A DNA stretch of 64,000 bases from Microcoleus sp. FACHB-672 (GTDB lineage: Bacteria > Cyanobacteriota > Cyanobacteriia > Cyanobacteriales > Oscillatoriaceae). How positions within the stretch are numbered: the stretch's first letter is position 1; each line of letters opens with the position of its first letter. Both the position numbers and the translations under genes were made by a program. This document shows positions 9,493 to 18,938 of this stretch, piece by piece. The DNA lies in assembly GCF_014695725.1 (NCBI RefSeq), contig NZ_JACJOU010000020.1:1-64000 (forward strand), read 5' to 3'. The notes under the pieces are model-generated. The model saw nothing but the letters and a program-made list of their open reading frames with translations, was not told where the DNA came from and did no database searches.

Positions 9493-9999
9493 GAGTTGTC
9501 GATTTTCTACAGAAGCTTTCTTTACATCCTAATCTGGTATCAGTTTTTGCTGACATCGTCGCACCAGCCGCAACACCCGCAGCGAGTTTAATAGTCCTTT
9601 TTTGTGTCAACTTGCTTGCTCAGTTCGATTATTTTTGTATTATTGCTTACACAAACCAGTAATACTAGATAATGCTTGTGGCAGAGAATGCGAAAAACCC
9701 AGATTACGCCTGAGAGAGAGGAATGTGCGCCTTTAACTTCATAGAATAACTCCAGGCTTACAGATAGCATTGCTTTGATTTTATATAAACACCCAGAATC
9801 CCTCAATCTTTTGTGAGGGAGGAAAGTGTCAATTTATGTGCCGACAAGATTTTATTTTTTGTTGGCGCAAACAGATTTGCTTTTGAAAGTTGAATTGGAA
9901 CTCTAGCAAATTGGAAAACCTAAAGTTCGACACAATTACTAATTTTCGCGATAAATAATAGCGCAGATTCAGTAGTAATAGTGAAGCAGAAGTAGCAAA
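9493..9999. other. gene-free divergent intergenic region
   Basis: 507 bases between the divergently transcribed cruP-like and DUF2993 genes. It is AT-rich and should hold promoters for both directions. I see no convincing coding frame, RNA gene or long inverted repeat. Short ORFs here lack codon bias or motifs. Confidence 0.6.
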
Positions 10000-10740
10000 A
10001 TGCGAGAAACAGCGGGACTGGGAGAACAAGCAATTAATAAAATTGCTGAGATGGCGCTGGCAAGTCAATTGCACGATGCGGGAGAATTAGAAGTTCGGAT
10101 TAAGACCGATCTCAACAAACTCGCACGGGGAGAAGTTGAGTCAATTGCAATCAAGATCGCTGGCTTATTAATGCAAGCAAATTTGCGCCTAGAAGAATTG
10201 CAGCTACAAATTAATCGGGTTACGGTTAAGCCTTTTAGCGCCCTGTTCGGCAAAATTGAACTGACGCATCCTTCCGATGGCACTGTTCGTGCTGTGATCA
10301 ACGAGGATAGTCTCAGCCACGCCCTTAACAACCAATCTTCCTCCAAAAATTCTCGACAAAATCAAGGTTTTGATGAGAGGAAAATTAGCGGAATTCACGT
10401 TCAGCAACTGCGGTGTTTTTTCCTAGCCGATGGTCATATTGTTTTTAACTGCGAAGCAATTTTGGAAAAAACAAATCAAGCTCAATCCGTTGCCTTCACA
10501 GCCTTACCAAGCATCGCGATGGATGGGCGAAAAATTGTCCTCCAAGAGGTGCGTGATGTGGAAGGGAAGGAACCTCCAACCGGATTAGCAGCAGCTTTGG
10601 TGGCCCAGGCAAGCGAAATTTTAAGTTTGCCTGAGTTTGAGGAAAAAGGAATGTCTTTGCAATTTCAGGAACTCGAGCTAGCAGCCGGCAAGTTAACTTG
10701 GCAAGCTGCCGCCCACATTGAGCAATTTCCATCCGGTTAA
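10000..10740 (+). CDS. DUF2993 domain protein
   Basis: A 246-residue protein with the DUF2993 pattern: an N-terminal amphipathic beta-rich part (LEVRIKTDLNKLARGEVESI), repeated LQLQINRVTVKP-like strands, and the central segment GKIELTHPSDGTVRAVINEDSL. DUF2993 proteins are frequent in cyanobacteria and actinobacteria and resemble lipid-binding or lipid-modifying envelope proteins (LmeA type). No function is proven here. The next gene, a glycosyltransferase, starts 32 bases downstream, so the two probably form an operon. Confidence 0.7.
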   Translation: MRETAGLGEQAINKIAEMALASQLHDAGELEVRIKTDLNKLARGEVESIAIKIAGLLMQANLRLEELQLQINRVTVKPFSALFGKIELTHPSDGTVRAVINEDSLSHALNNQSSSKNSRQNQGFDERKISGIHVQQLRCFFLADGHIVFNCEAILEKTNQAQSVAFTALPSIAMDGRKIVLQEVRDVEGKEPPTGLAAALVAQASEILSLPEFEEKGMSLQFQELELAAGKLTWQAAAHIEQFPSG

Positions 10741-10772
10741 CCGGCTTATTAAAACTTTATTGGGGTGGCTCT

Positions 10773-12065
10773 ATGACACACTTTGGTATTATTTGCCCGC
10801 CGTTTCCGGGGCACTTAAATCCCCAGGCAGCCTTGGGACGAGAGCTGCAAAAACGCGGTCATCGCGTTACTTTTTTGCAAATTCTTGATATAGAACTTAA
10901 AGTGCGCTCAGAGGGACTGAACTATTGGCCAATTGGGCAGTCTCTTTACCGGCCCGGTTTTCTGGCTGAAACTTGCGAGCAACTTGGTAAATTGAGCGAT
11001 CTGGAAGCGCTGCGCTACTCACTCGATTTTTGCCGGCACATTACTGAAATTATCTGCGAAGATGCCCCAGGCGCGATTAAGGAGGCGGGGATTGAAGTGT
11101 TGCTCGTCGATCAGCTCGAACCTGCCGGTGAAACAGTTGCAGAATTCCTTGGTATTCCTTTTATTTGCGTCTCTTGTGCTCAGGCGATGCACCGCAGAGC
11201 AGATGTTCCCCCGTTTTTCACCCCCTGGAGTTATCAAAATAGTTGGTGGGCGCGGCTTCGCAATCTGGCGGCTTATTATATGCTAGACCGCAGCAGCCAA
11301 CCGATTCTGCAAACGCTCAATCACTATCGGCAAGCCTGGAAACTGCCGGCATACCGCAACTTGTATGCCTCTGCTGCCCGACTAGCCCACATTAGCCAGC
11401 AGCCGGCTGCCTTTGATTTCCCCAACCCCAATCTGCCGGCGCACTTCCATTACACCGGGCCATTTCGCAATGCCTCACCGCGATCAGTTTCTTTTCCGTT
11501 TGAACAGTTAACCGGCCAACCTCTGATCTACGCTTCACTGGGCAGTTTGCAAAACACGAAGCACGAACTTTTTCACACCATTGCCGCTGCTTGCGAAGGA
11601 CTGGATGTGCAACTGGTGATCACGCATGGCGGTGGGATGAATGCAGAAGCCGTTCAACAACTTCCCGGTTCCCCATTAGTGGTTGAGTACGCCCCCCAAA
11701 TGGAAGTGCTGGCTAAAGCGAGCTTAACCATTACTCACGGGGGACTGAACACGGTGCTCGATTCCCTCAGCTACGGCGTTCCCCTCGTTGCCATTCCCAT
11801 CACCTTTGAACAGCCTGGAACCGGCGCACGAATTCGCTGGACGGGGACTGGGGAAGTGATTGCTGTATCGAGCTTGAGCGTTCCCACTTTACGAGCAACG
11901 ATTCAGCGGGTGCTGACAGAAGATTCTTACTTAAAAAATGCCTTGCGGATCAAGCAAGCGATCGCTCAAGCCGGTGGGGTAACACGAGCTGCTGATATTG
12001 TTGAGCAAGCTGTTAAGGCTGAGCGTCCAGCGCTAAAGCAGGCTGCTTTAGGGGCTAGGAAATAG
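10773..12065 (+). CDS. MGT-type glycosyltransferase (GT1), CrtX-like
   Basis: A 430-residue GT-B fold enzyme. The N-terminal Rossmann half starts MTHFGIICPPFPGHLNPQ. The C-terminal nucleotide-sugar half has LIYASLGSLQN, VEYAPQMEVL and the HGGLNT motif followed by GVPLVAIP. Among GT1 enzymes it looks most like the UGT/MGT branch that includes zeaxanthin glucosyltransferase CrtX. The acceptor cannot be read from sequence. A carotenoid acceptor is suggested by the nearby cruP-like and crtW genes, while macrolide, sterol or lipid glycosylation remain possible. A ribosome site (GGGGTGG) precedes ATG 10773. Confidence 0.75.
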   Translation: MTHFGIICPPFPGHLNPQAALGRELQKRGHRVTFLQILDIELKVRSEGLNYWPIGQSLYRPGFLAETCEQLGKLSDLEALRYSLDFCRHITEIICEDAPGAIKEAGIEVLLVDQLEPAGETVAEFLGIPFICVSCAQAMHRRADVPPFFTPWSYQNSWWARLRNLAAYYMLDRSSQPILQTLNHYRQAWKLPAYRNLYASAARLAHISQQPAAFDFPNPNLPAHFHYTGPFRNASPRSVSFPFEQLTGQPLIYASLGSLQNTKHELFHTIAAACEGLDVQLVITHGGGMNAEAVQQLPGSPLVVEYAPQMEVLAKASLTITHGGLNTVLDSLSYGVPLVAIPITFEQPGTGARIRWTGTGEVIAVSSLSVPTLRATIQRVLTEDSYLKNALRIKQAIAQAGGVTRAADIVEQAVKAERPALKQAALGARK

Positions 12066-12137
12066 GGGAAGGGGGGAGAAATACAGACAGCGTTTGTGGA
12101 GCCGGCATCCTATCTGGTTGGTATCCCGCCTTTGTGT

Positions 12138-12965
12138 TTATCTCGATACTTTATTATCTTTGAGCGCAAACGTTCGCCGGAATACCCACTGCATTACGCC
12201 AGGAAGCAAGCTATAAGCTGCCTTTGACATATTTGCCGAACCCACAATTACCTCAGCCCGCTTATTTTTGACTCCATCCCAAACGGCTTTGGCGACATCT
12301 TCCGGTTTCTCCACGACGGGAACGCTTAGCACCTGCTTCACCTGATCGTGACGTGCTTGAGTGTCTTGCTCATCTGTGCCGCGAAAAATCGCCCGTTCCA
12401 AAAAATTACTTTTGATTATATTGGGATAAATTCCACAAACATGAATGCCTTTGGGTGCTAGTTCCCCGTGCAGTGCTTCTGTTAAGCCGGTGACGGCATA
12501 TTTGCTCGTAGAGTAAGGCACTAAATAAGCAATGGGAACTTTGCCGCCGATGGAACTAATATTAACAATCGTGCCGGTTCCTCGTTCGATAAAATGCGGC
12601 AATAGTGCGTGAATTGTGTGAATATATCCCCAAAGATTGAGGTCTAAGCAGGAGTGCCAATCCTCTAGGGAAAACTTGTCTGCCGGCCCAGATATGTATA
12701 AACCGGCATTATTGATCAGCACGTCGATTTTGCCAAATTGCTCTAATGCCTTATGGATCAGCGCACTCACCTGCACGGAATCGGTGACATCAGTAGGGAC
12801 GGCAAGTGCGGAACGTCCGAGCAACCGCACTTCGTCGGCTGCCGCTTCCAATCGATCCGCGTGACGCGCTGCTAATACTAAATCGTACCCTTCACGAGCA
12901 AACTGAAGCGCGGTTGCTTTCCCGATGCCTTCTGAAGCACCCGTAATTAATACTGTGCTAGCCAT
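12138..12965 (-). CDS. short-chain dehydrogenase/reductase
   Basis: A 275-residue classical SDR with the cofactor motif TGASEGIG near residue 8, the NNAG strand motif and the catalytic Tyr-Lys pair in YSTSK. The cofactor loop (AARHADR) suggests NADP. The C-terminus adds about 25 hydrophobic or basic residues (LLPGVMQWVFRRTF) that may associate with membrane. The substrate is unknown. It is convergent with the glycosyltransferase (72 bases apart) and divergent from crtW. Confidence 0.8.
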   Translation of the reverse strand: MASTVLITGASEGIGKATALQFAREGYDLVLAARHADRLEAAADEVRLLGRSALAVPTDVTDSVQVSALIHKALEQFGKIDVLINNAGLYISGPADKFSLEDWHSCLDLNLWGYIHTIHALLPHFIERGTGTIVNISSIGGKVPIAYLVPYSTSKYAVTGLTEALHGELAPKGIHVCGIYPNIIKSNFLERAIFRGTDEQDTQARHDQVKQVLSVPVVEKPEDVAKAVWDGVKNKRAEVIVGSANMSKAAYSLLPGVMQWVFRRTFALKDNKVSR

Positions 12966-13551
12966 ACTCCTTATCCTGAAAATCCTATTTTATTATCTTA
13001 GTTTATTCAAAATCGTTAAATATAAACTCTAACTTTTGTCGGATGTTTCACCGTAATTTCAATCCGTAGTTAGAGCCAGAATAAAAAAGATTTGCTAGCC
13101 TTTTACCGGCAAGCGTCATGAAATTTGTAAAAGCTGCAAACCTCGAGCCGGTTTAAGCGGAACATAGCAGTGTGCTTTTTAACACAGTTTTCTCAATAAT
13201 GATATCATCCGTAAGGAATGCGGGGAACTTAAACTGCCGGCAGATAATCAGGGCTGGAGGGAAAGCTAGAATTAAATCACAACTCAATTGTAAATAAATG
13301 TAAATATGCTATTCTGTCATAAGGGGATTGAAGCTGCCGGTGCATAAAAAATACTAAGGTCAAGCCCAAGTTTCTTATTTTTGTAAAAATCGGCTATAAA
13401 GGATTCTTATTTTTGCTTATCTGGAAAAATTACTACAGATAAAGCTATGTTTTAGAGCATTGTGGCGATAATATTTTATTGCCTATTGCGCCGTCTTGTC
13501 TTGATGATCAGGTTCGTAAATTTTCACTTTTAAGCTACACGGAGTCAAAGT
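12966..13551. other. long upstream region of crtW, no gene seen
   Basis: 586 AT-rich bases between the divergent SDR and crtW genes. I find no coding frame with motifs and no RNA gene. A possible promoter is listed separately. The length leaves room for regulation of crtW, for example by light stress, but nothing specific is visible. Confidence 0.5.
13288..13315 (+). promoter_or_regulatory. possible sigma-70-type promoter before crtW
   Basis: TTGTAA (13288-13293) and TATTCT (13310-13315) are spaced by 16 bases on the crtW strand. The match to consensus is moderate, and a leader of about 230 bases would result. Offered only as a candidate. Confidence 0.3.
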
Positions 13552-14376
13552 ATGATTCAGCTCGATAGAGCCTCCCTGCCACCCGTAGAAATTTCTTCAA
13601 GCGTTAACACTAGAATATCCCTGCCACCCATAGAAATTTCTGCAAACGCTAAAAATGAAGAGGGAAGCAAGGGAATTTTAATCGCTTTTGCGATGATTGC
13701 GCTATGGGCAAGCAGCCTAGTTTTCTTGTTTTACCTGGATCTTTCCAAAGTTCCCGTGTGGTTGGTGTTGCCGGCTATCCTTTGGCAGACTTTTATGTAT
13801 ACGGGCTTATTTATTATTTCGCATGATGCCATGCATGGCGCAGTCTTTCCTCAAAATCGCAAAATTAACAATTTTATCGGTTCAGCAGCCGTCTTTGTTT
13901 ACGCACTGTTTTCCTATAAAAAGTTATTGAAAAAGCATGGAGTACACCACCAACATCCGGCAACTGAACTCGATCCCGATTTTCACAATTTAAAGCACAA
14001 AAACTTTTTTGCGTGGTATTTCCATTTTATGATGGGTTACACGACTTGGAAGCAAATTATTGGATTAATGGTTCTCTTTAATATTGTTAGATCCGTGACT
14101 CATATTCCCGAAATAAATTTAGAGTTATTTTGGGGTCTTCCTTCACTTTTGAGTTCGCTGCAATTATTCTATTTTGGGACTTTCTTACCCCACCGAGAAC
14201 CCAAAGGAGGCTATACGAATTCGCATCGAGCGCAGAGCAGTGAATTTTCAGTTTTCTGGTCATTCGTAACTTGCTATCATTTTGGCTACCACCAACAACA
14301 TCACGAAAATCCTAATGTTCCTTGGTGGAAGTTACCGGAAATCTATAAAAATTCAAAGCAGCAACCCGCATCCTGA
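13552..14376 (+). CDS. crtW: beta-carotene ketolase (CrtW type)
   Basis: A 274-residue membrane di-iron enzyme of the fatty-acid-desaturase superfamily. The three histidine clusters are present: HDAMH with HG, KHGVHHQHP, and YHFGYHQQHH. The motif FGTFLPHR matches CrtW ketolases, which add 4-keto groups to beta-ionone rings to make echinenone and canthaxanthin. About four membrane helices are visible. The first 40 residues are unusual, with an imperfect repeat of LPPxEIS. The start ATG 13552 follows an ACGGAG site. A strong terminator follows at 14515, so it is probably a single-gene unit. Confidence 0.88.
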   Translation: MIQLDRASLPPVEISSSVNTRISLPPIEISANAKNEEGSKGILIAFAMIALWASSLVFLFYLDLSKVPVWLVLPAILWQTFMYTGLFIISHDAMHGAVFPQNRKINNFIGSAAVFVYALFSYKKLLKKHGVHHQHPATELDPDFHNLKHKNFFAWYFHFMMGYTTWKQIIGLMVLFNIVRSVTHIPEINLELFWGLPSLLSSLQLFYFGTFLPHREPKGGYTNSHRAQSSEFSVFWSFVTCYHFGYHQQHHENPNVPWWKLPEIYKNSKQQPAS

Positions 14377-14514
14377 ACTTCTTAGCAGTTTTCACTTGCA
14401 TTAGTTGGCTATAGCCCTCTTAAATTGGATGTCATAACATGAGCGGGCAAGATGCCGGCACACTAAGATTTTCAGGGTGATGATCATTACTTAATCACAG
14501 AAGATTGCTATATG

Positions 14515-14544
14515 TTAGGGCGCTGTATTGCGCCCTAAATTTTA
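14515..14544 (+). terminator. intrinsic terminator after crtW
   Basis: Perfect 9-bp stem TTAGGGCGC / GCGCCCTAA with loop TGTATT, followed by ATTTTAT. It lies about 140 bases after the crtW stop codon. The rest of 14377-14883 shows no gene. Confidence 0.7.
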
Positions 14545-14883
14545 TATATAATTAAAAATCGAATTAATAATAAGCTTATGAGATACAGCTTTCTCCACAA
14601 TCAGCTCATCTCAAATCAAAATTAACCAGAATTAACCAAAATTTTACCTTCAGTGTCTTCTAAATCACTTTACAGAAATTCTGTATAAGTGGTAACTTTT
14701 TGACGGGTGTTGCTCTCAGTAAAAGCACGGTTAACGCTCGGTAAAGAAACAGTAAACTTTGCGGAATTTTACGGAGAGAGTTCAAAGCTTTCTGAAGTTC
14801 TATAACGCTGCGCTGTGATTTCTGCTTTGTCAGAACAAAAGCGATCTTGCAAATTCAATCAATAGTTAGGAAAGGGGGGATTT

Positions 14884-17800
14884 ATGGCGGATTTATTTTT
14901 CTCAGAATATATCGAGGGAAGCAGTAATAACAAAGCGTTAGAAATCTACAACGGCACCGGCACTGCAATTGATTTAGCAGCTGAAGGTTATGTGGTGCAA
15001 ATGTACTTCAACGGCAGCACCAGTGCCGGCTTAACGATCAACCTCACCGGCACCGTTGCAAACGAGGAGGTTTTTGTACTCGCACAGAGTAACGCCAGCG
15101 CCGCTATTCTCGCGCAAGCCGATCAAACCAGTGCGGCATCCTGGTTTAACGGAGACGATGCGATTGTATTGCGTAAAGGTGGCGGAAGTGGGACGATTGT
15201 TGATGCCATCGGACAAATTGGTGTCGATCCGGGGACTGAATGGGGAAGCGGACTGAGCAGCACTGCTGACAATACATTGCACCGCAAAAGTAGCATTATT
15301 GCCGGCGATCCTAATCCCACCGATGCGTTTAATCCCAGTACAGAATGGGATGGATTTGCTACGGATAGCTTTGATAATTTAGGCACTCATACAGCAGATG
15401 GCGGCGGTACAACTGTCGGCATTACGATTACTCAAACTGCCGGCAGCACGGATGTTAATGAAGCCGGAGAAACCACTGATACTTATAATATTGCGCTGAA
15501 TACTGCGCCGGCAGGTTCTGTCACCCTTGAAATTGCTGCTGACGGACAAACTCAGATTAGCAGCGATGGTGTTAACTTTTTCAACACAGTTTCTCTGACG
15601 CTGAATAATACGAACCCGCAAACGATTACGGTTAGAGCCGTGAACGATCTGGATGCCGAAGGCTCTCCCCACACTGGCACGATCAGCCACACGATTACAA
15701 GTAGCAGCGATCCTGCCTATTCTAACAGTTTGACGCCGGTTCCTAATGTTAATGTCAACATCGTTGATAACGAATTCACCCTAACTCCTATCTACGATAT
15801 TCAAGGCAGCGGCGCAGCGAGTTCGCTTGTGGGGAATACTGTGACAACACAAGGCGTTGTTGTTGGCGATTTTCAAGGAAGTGCCGGCTTAAATGGCTTT
15901 TTTATTCAAGATGCTGCCGGTGATGGTAATGCCGCAACATCTGATGGCATTTTTGTTTTTGCACCGAATAGTCTTGATGTCAATATTGGGGATGAGGTGC
16001 AACTCACCGGCAGCGTTTCTGAGTTTTCCAATCAAACCCAAATTAGCAATCTCAGCGATTTGAGTGTAACGGGTTCCGGGACAGTTTCTCCCCTTACCCT
16101 TGACTTGCCGGTGACAGCCGTGGGTGATTTGGAACGCTATGAGGGAATGTTAGTTAATTTCCCCGAAACGTTAACCGTCACAGAAAACTTTAATTTAGGC
16201 CGATTTGGGGAAGTCTTGCTTTCATCTGAAGGCCGGCTTTATAATCCCACCAACTTTATCGATCCAACGGATATTCCTTCCTCTGAGACAGAAAATGATG
16301 AGGATAACGTAGCGGCTGTAACAACGGCTCAAACTGCTAACAATCTGCGCCAAATTCTTCTTGATGATGGCAGCAATGTTCAGAATCCTTCAACGATTCC
16401 TTTCTTAAATTCAAATAACACCCTGCGGAGTGGCGACACTACCACCAATTTAACAGGTGTCGTCGGTTACGGCTTCAATAGTTATCGCATTCAGCCAACC
16501 GTTACCCCAACGTTTGCAGCCACCAATCCCCGCACTGCCGCGCCTGAAGAAGTTGGAGGAAATGTTAAAGTTGCCAGTTTTAATGTGCTTAACTATTTCA
16601 ACGGCGATGGCATGGGTGGCGGGTTTCCCACGTCTCGCGGTGCCAGTAGCGCCGTTGAATTTGAGCGCCAGCGTAGCAAGATTTTTGCAGCTTTGTCGGC
16701 GATGGATGCAGATGTTGTTGGCTTAATTGAAATCGAAAATGATGGAGATGGCGCGAATTCTGCAATTGCCGATTTGGTGAAGGGTTTAAATGAATATATC
16801 GGCGCAAATGTTTATGATTATATCCGCGATCCAGCCACCGGCGTGGGAACGGATGCAATCAAAACGGCATTTATTTATAAACCTGATGAAGTGACGCCGG
16901 CTGGTTCCCCAAGCAGCAGCACAGAGGCAATTTTTGACCGGCTGCCGGTGGCGCAAACGTTCAGCCTCAATTCTAACGGCGAAACATTTACAGCCGTGGT
17001 GAACCACTTTAAATCTAAAGGCAGCGCACCCAGCAATTCCAGTGATCCGAATGCTGATCAAGGCGATGGACAGGGTGCTTGGAATCTCAAGCGCACGCAA
17101 CAGGCAGAAACGTTGCTTGAATTTGTTAACAACATCAAAAGATCATCGGGAGATGAGGATGTTTTGGTGATCGGTGATTTGAATGCTTATGGCGAAGAAG
17201 ATCCGATTGATGTGCTACGAAATGGTGGGTTAATTGATCAACTTGACCGATTTGTTGAGAATCCTTATTCCTACGTTTTTGACGGACAAGCCGGCTATTT
17301 AGATCACGCGTTGACGACGGCGAATTTAAGCGAACAAGTTGCCGGTGTAACTGAGTGGCATATTAACGCTGATGAACCTCGAATTTTAGATTACAACCTG
17401 GAATTTAAAACGCCTTCAGGTGGAACCTCACCAGATCTTTACAGCGCAACGCCTTACCGTTCATCTGACCATGATCCAGTGATTATCGGTCTGAATTTAG
17501 CCAGCGAAATCACAATTATTAATGGTGGCAACGGCAGCGATAGTATTAACGGAACCGCTGGAAGAGATAGCATTAGTGGAGGCAACGGCACCGACATCCT
17601 CAACGGTGTCACCGGCAACGACACGCTTCTCGGTCAAAATGGGAATGATTTGTTAAATGGAGGTGCCGGCAATGATTCACTCAATGGCAATAATGGCAAT
17701 GATTCTCTGATTGGTGGCAATGGCAACGACATCTTAACCGGCTGCAATGGCAATGATGTTTTTGTCTTAGCTGCCGGTGCCGGTAATGACACGATCACTG

Positions 17801-17991
17801 AATTTACAGATGGTCAAGATTTAATTGGTTTATCCGGTAATTTGTTGTTTGAACAATTGACCATTTCTCAAGGCACAGAGGTTAATGCCGGCAATACTTT
17901 GATCCGCCTAACCAGTAGCGATGAATTGCTGGCAACTCTCACGGGAGTTTCTGCCGGCAGCCTCACTTCTGCTGATTTCATTGCATTCTAA
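14884..17991 (+). CDS. secreted ExeM/NucH-type nuclease with RTX repeats
   Basis: A 1035-residue multidomain exoprotein. In order: a lamin-tail-like domain (about 1-115, LFFSEYIEGSSNNKALE), a Calx-beta-like segment (about 175-300), an OB-fold part (about 305-400), and an endonuclease/exonuclease/phosphatase domain (about 558-870). The last carries ASFNVLNYF, LIEIEND, VVNHFKSKG, VIGDLNAYG and the SSDHDPV box. RTX calcium-binding nonapeptides follow (about 880-955, GGNGND type), with a C-terminal tail like type I secretion signals. The lack of an N-terminal signal peptide agrees with type I export. A likely role is extracellular DNA breakdown for phosphate or biofilm turnover. The start follows AAGGGGGGA. 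No secretion genes are adjacent. Confidence 0.88.
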   Translation: MADLFFSEYIEGSSNNKALEIYNGTGTAIDLAAEGYVVQMYFNGSTSAGLTINLTGTVANEEVFVLAQSNASAAILAQADQTSAASWFNGDDAIVLRKGGGSGTIVDAIGQIGVDPGTEWGSGLSSTADNTLHRKSSIIAGDPNPTDAFNPSTEWDGFATDSFDNLGTHTADGGGTTVGITITQTAGSTDVNEAGETTDTYNIALNTAPAGSVTLEIAADGQTQISSDGVNFFNTVSLTLNNTNPQTITVRAVNDLDAEGSPHTGTISHTITSSSDPAYSNSLTPVPNVNVNIVDNEFTLTPIYDIQGSGAASSLVGNTVTTQGVVVGDFQGSAGLNGFFIQDAAGDGNAATSDGIFVFAPNSLDVNIGDEVQLTGSVSEFSNQTQISNLSDLSVTGSGTVSPLTLDLPVTAVGDLERYEGMLVNFPETLTVTENFNLGRFGEVLLSSEGRLYNPTNFIDPTDIPSSETENDEDNVAAVTTAQTANNLRQILLDDGSNVQNPSTIPFLNSNNTLRSGDTTTNLTGVVGYGFNSYRIQPTVTPTFAATNPRTAAPEEVGGNVKVASFNVLNYFNGDGMGGGFPTSRGASSAVEFERQRSKIFAALSAMDADVVGLIEIENDGDGANSAIADLVKGLNEYIGANVYDYIRDPATGVGTDAIKTAFIYKPDEVTPAGSPSSSTEAIFDRLPVAQTFSLNSNGETFTAVVNHFKSKGSAPSNSSDPNADQGDGQGAWNLKRTQQAETLLEFVNNIKRSSGDEDVLVIGDLNAYGEEDPIDVLRNGGLIDQLDRFVENPYSYVFDGQAGYLDHALTTANLSEQVAGVTEWHINADEPRILDYNLEFKTPSGGTSPDLYSATPYRSSDHDPVIIGLNLASEITIINGGNGSDSINGTAGRDSISGGNGTDILNGVTGNDTLLGQNGNDLLNGGAGNDSLNGNNGNDSLIGGNGNDILTGCNGNDVFVLAAGAGNDTITEFTDGQDLIGLSGNLLFEQLTISQGTEVNAGNTLIRLTSSDELLATLTGVSAGSLTSADFIAF

Positions 17992-18012
17992 TTAGTTCTG
18001 CAAAAAAGGATT

Positions 18013-18054
18013 GCCGGTTTGTCCTCAACTAATAGAGACAAATCGGCATTTTTT
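18013..18054 (+). terminator. intrinsic terminator after the RTX nuclease
   Basis: GCCGGTTTGTC pairs with GACAAATCGGC (11 bp, one G-T pair) around a 13-base loop, followed by ATTTTTT. It lies 22 bases after the stop codon. Confidence 0.8.
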
Positions 18055-18125
18055 GTCCAAAAAATAGAACCAGAAAATTTGGCATCTCTACCAACGATGA
18101 ATGATAAACCGGCTCTCTTTATCAG

Positions 18126-18740
18126 TCACTCACGGCGAAATACAAACAGATTGCCGGTGGCACCTCTTCCTACCCTGATATCTTCATCTAAATAGGAAGT
18201 TGTCCACTCTGCCTCGTTGCGGAGAAATTCTAATACAGGGATTTTCAATTCAGGAAAACGCCAATTTTCCATACCAAAAAACTTTGTTGCTTGTAGAGAA
18301 AAACTGTCAAAGCTCACCTTAGCCATTTGTTCATCAGCGCCCCAAGTCCAAATGCCGGCAGCCTGTAACTGCCATTCCCCTAGCAGAGGTAAGTCAAGAA
18401 AAGCATTATTAGAAGCAAAAATTTTCCCAGAATTACCGGCAGTCAAAGTTTGCCACACGCGTTTAATTTTGATTGTTTCCCCAAAATCTGGCATTGAAGC
18501 AAGCCGGCGGGTAACGACGGTTCCTTTTGAGGCGTACACCAATTCCCAATTACCGAGTAGAGAAGGGAGAGATGCCGGTTGGAGTGGGCGCGGGATAGGA
18601 TTGATCCTTTCTAGCTGTCGCACGATTTCATCGATCTCCCCTCCATCCGAGGGAAATAAGGCTTGCTGTAGCCCTAACGCTTCGACTCGTTGCAAGAGGC
18701 CGGTTTTTAAGGCAAATCTCGTTGCGTCATCCTCTGCCAT
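18126..18740 (-). CDS. PAP/fibrillin family protein
   Basis: A 204-residue protein of the plastid-lipid-associated (PAP/fibrillin) family. LLGNWELVYASKGTVVTRRL is the lipocalin-like core strand pattern, and the C-terminal motif DIRVGRGATGNLFVFRR is characteristic. Such proteins associate with thylakoid lipids and plastoglobule-like bodies and help photoprotection. I chose ATG 18740, which has a GGAAAA site upstream, over a GTG five codons earlier. It is convergent with the RTX nuclease. Confidence 0.8.
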   Translation of the reverse strand: MAEDDATRFALKTGLLQRVEALGLQQALFPSDGGEIDEIVRQLERINPIPRPLQPASLPSLLGNWELVYASKGTVVTRRLASMPDFGETIKIKRVWQTLTAGNSGKIFASNNAFLDLPLLGEWQLQAAGIWTWGADEQMAKVSFDSFSLQATKFFGMENWRFPELKIPVLEFLRNEAEWTTSYLDEDIRVGRGATGNLFVFRRE

Positions 18741-18851
18741 GTCTTGATTTTCCACTTCCCTGCTTTGAAGAAAGCATACATTGGAGTGTTTAAAAGGTGG
18801 CTATCTCTATCAGGAAAGAGCAGAACAACGACACCTGTTGGGGGAGTTTTA

Positions 18852-18895
18852 AGAATACTATCAGCCGTGGCAAAGTAGCCGCCCTGTAGTATTCT
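18852..18895 (-). terminator. possible terminator hairpin after the DGQHR gene
   Basis: AGAATACTA (18852-18860) and TAGTATTCT (18887-18895) form a 9-bp perfect inverted repeat with a 26-base loop. Read on the minus strand the second arm is followed by TAAAACT. It begins 44 bases after the DGQHR stop. The long loop makes this only a candidate. Confidence 0.4.
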
Positions 18896-18938
18896 CTTTA
18901 AAGAAACTGAGTAATAAGTTTTTATGTAGTTGCCCAAC

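Noticed and set aside
9588-9806. Short minus-strand frame in the cruP/DUF2993 spacer
   Set aside because: No ribosome site, odd residue content and no recognisable family; divergent promoters are expected here.
17520-17770. Short tandem repeats that at first look like a CRISPR or satellite array
   Set aside because: They are in-frame nine-codon RTX calcium-binding repeats of the nuclease gene, with variable third bases.
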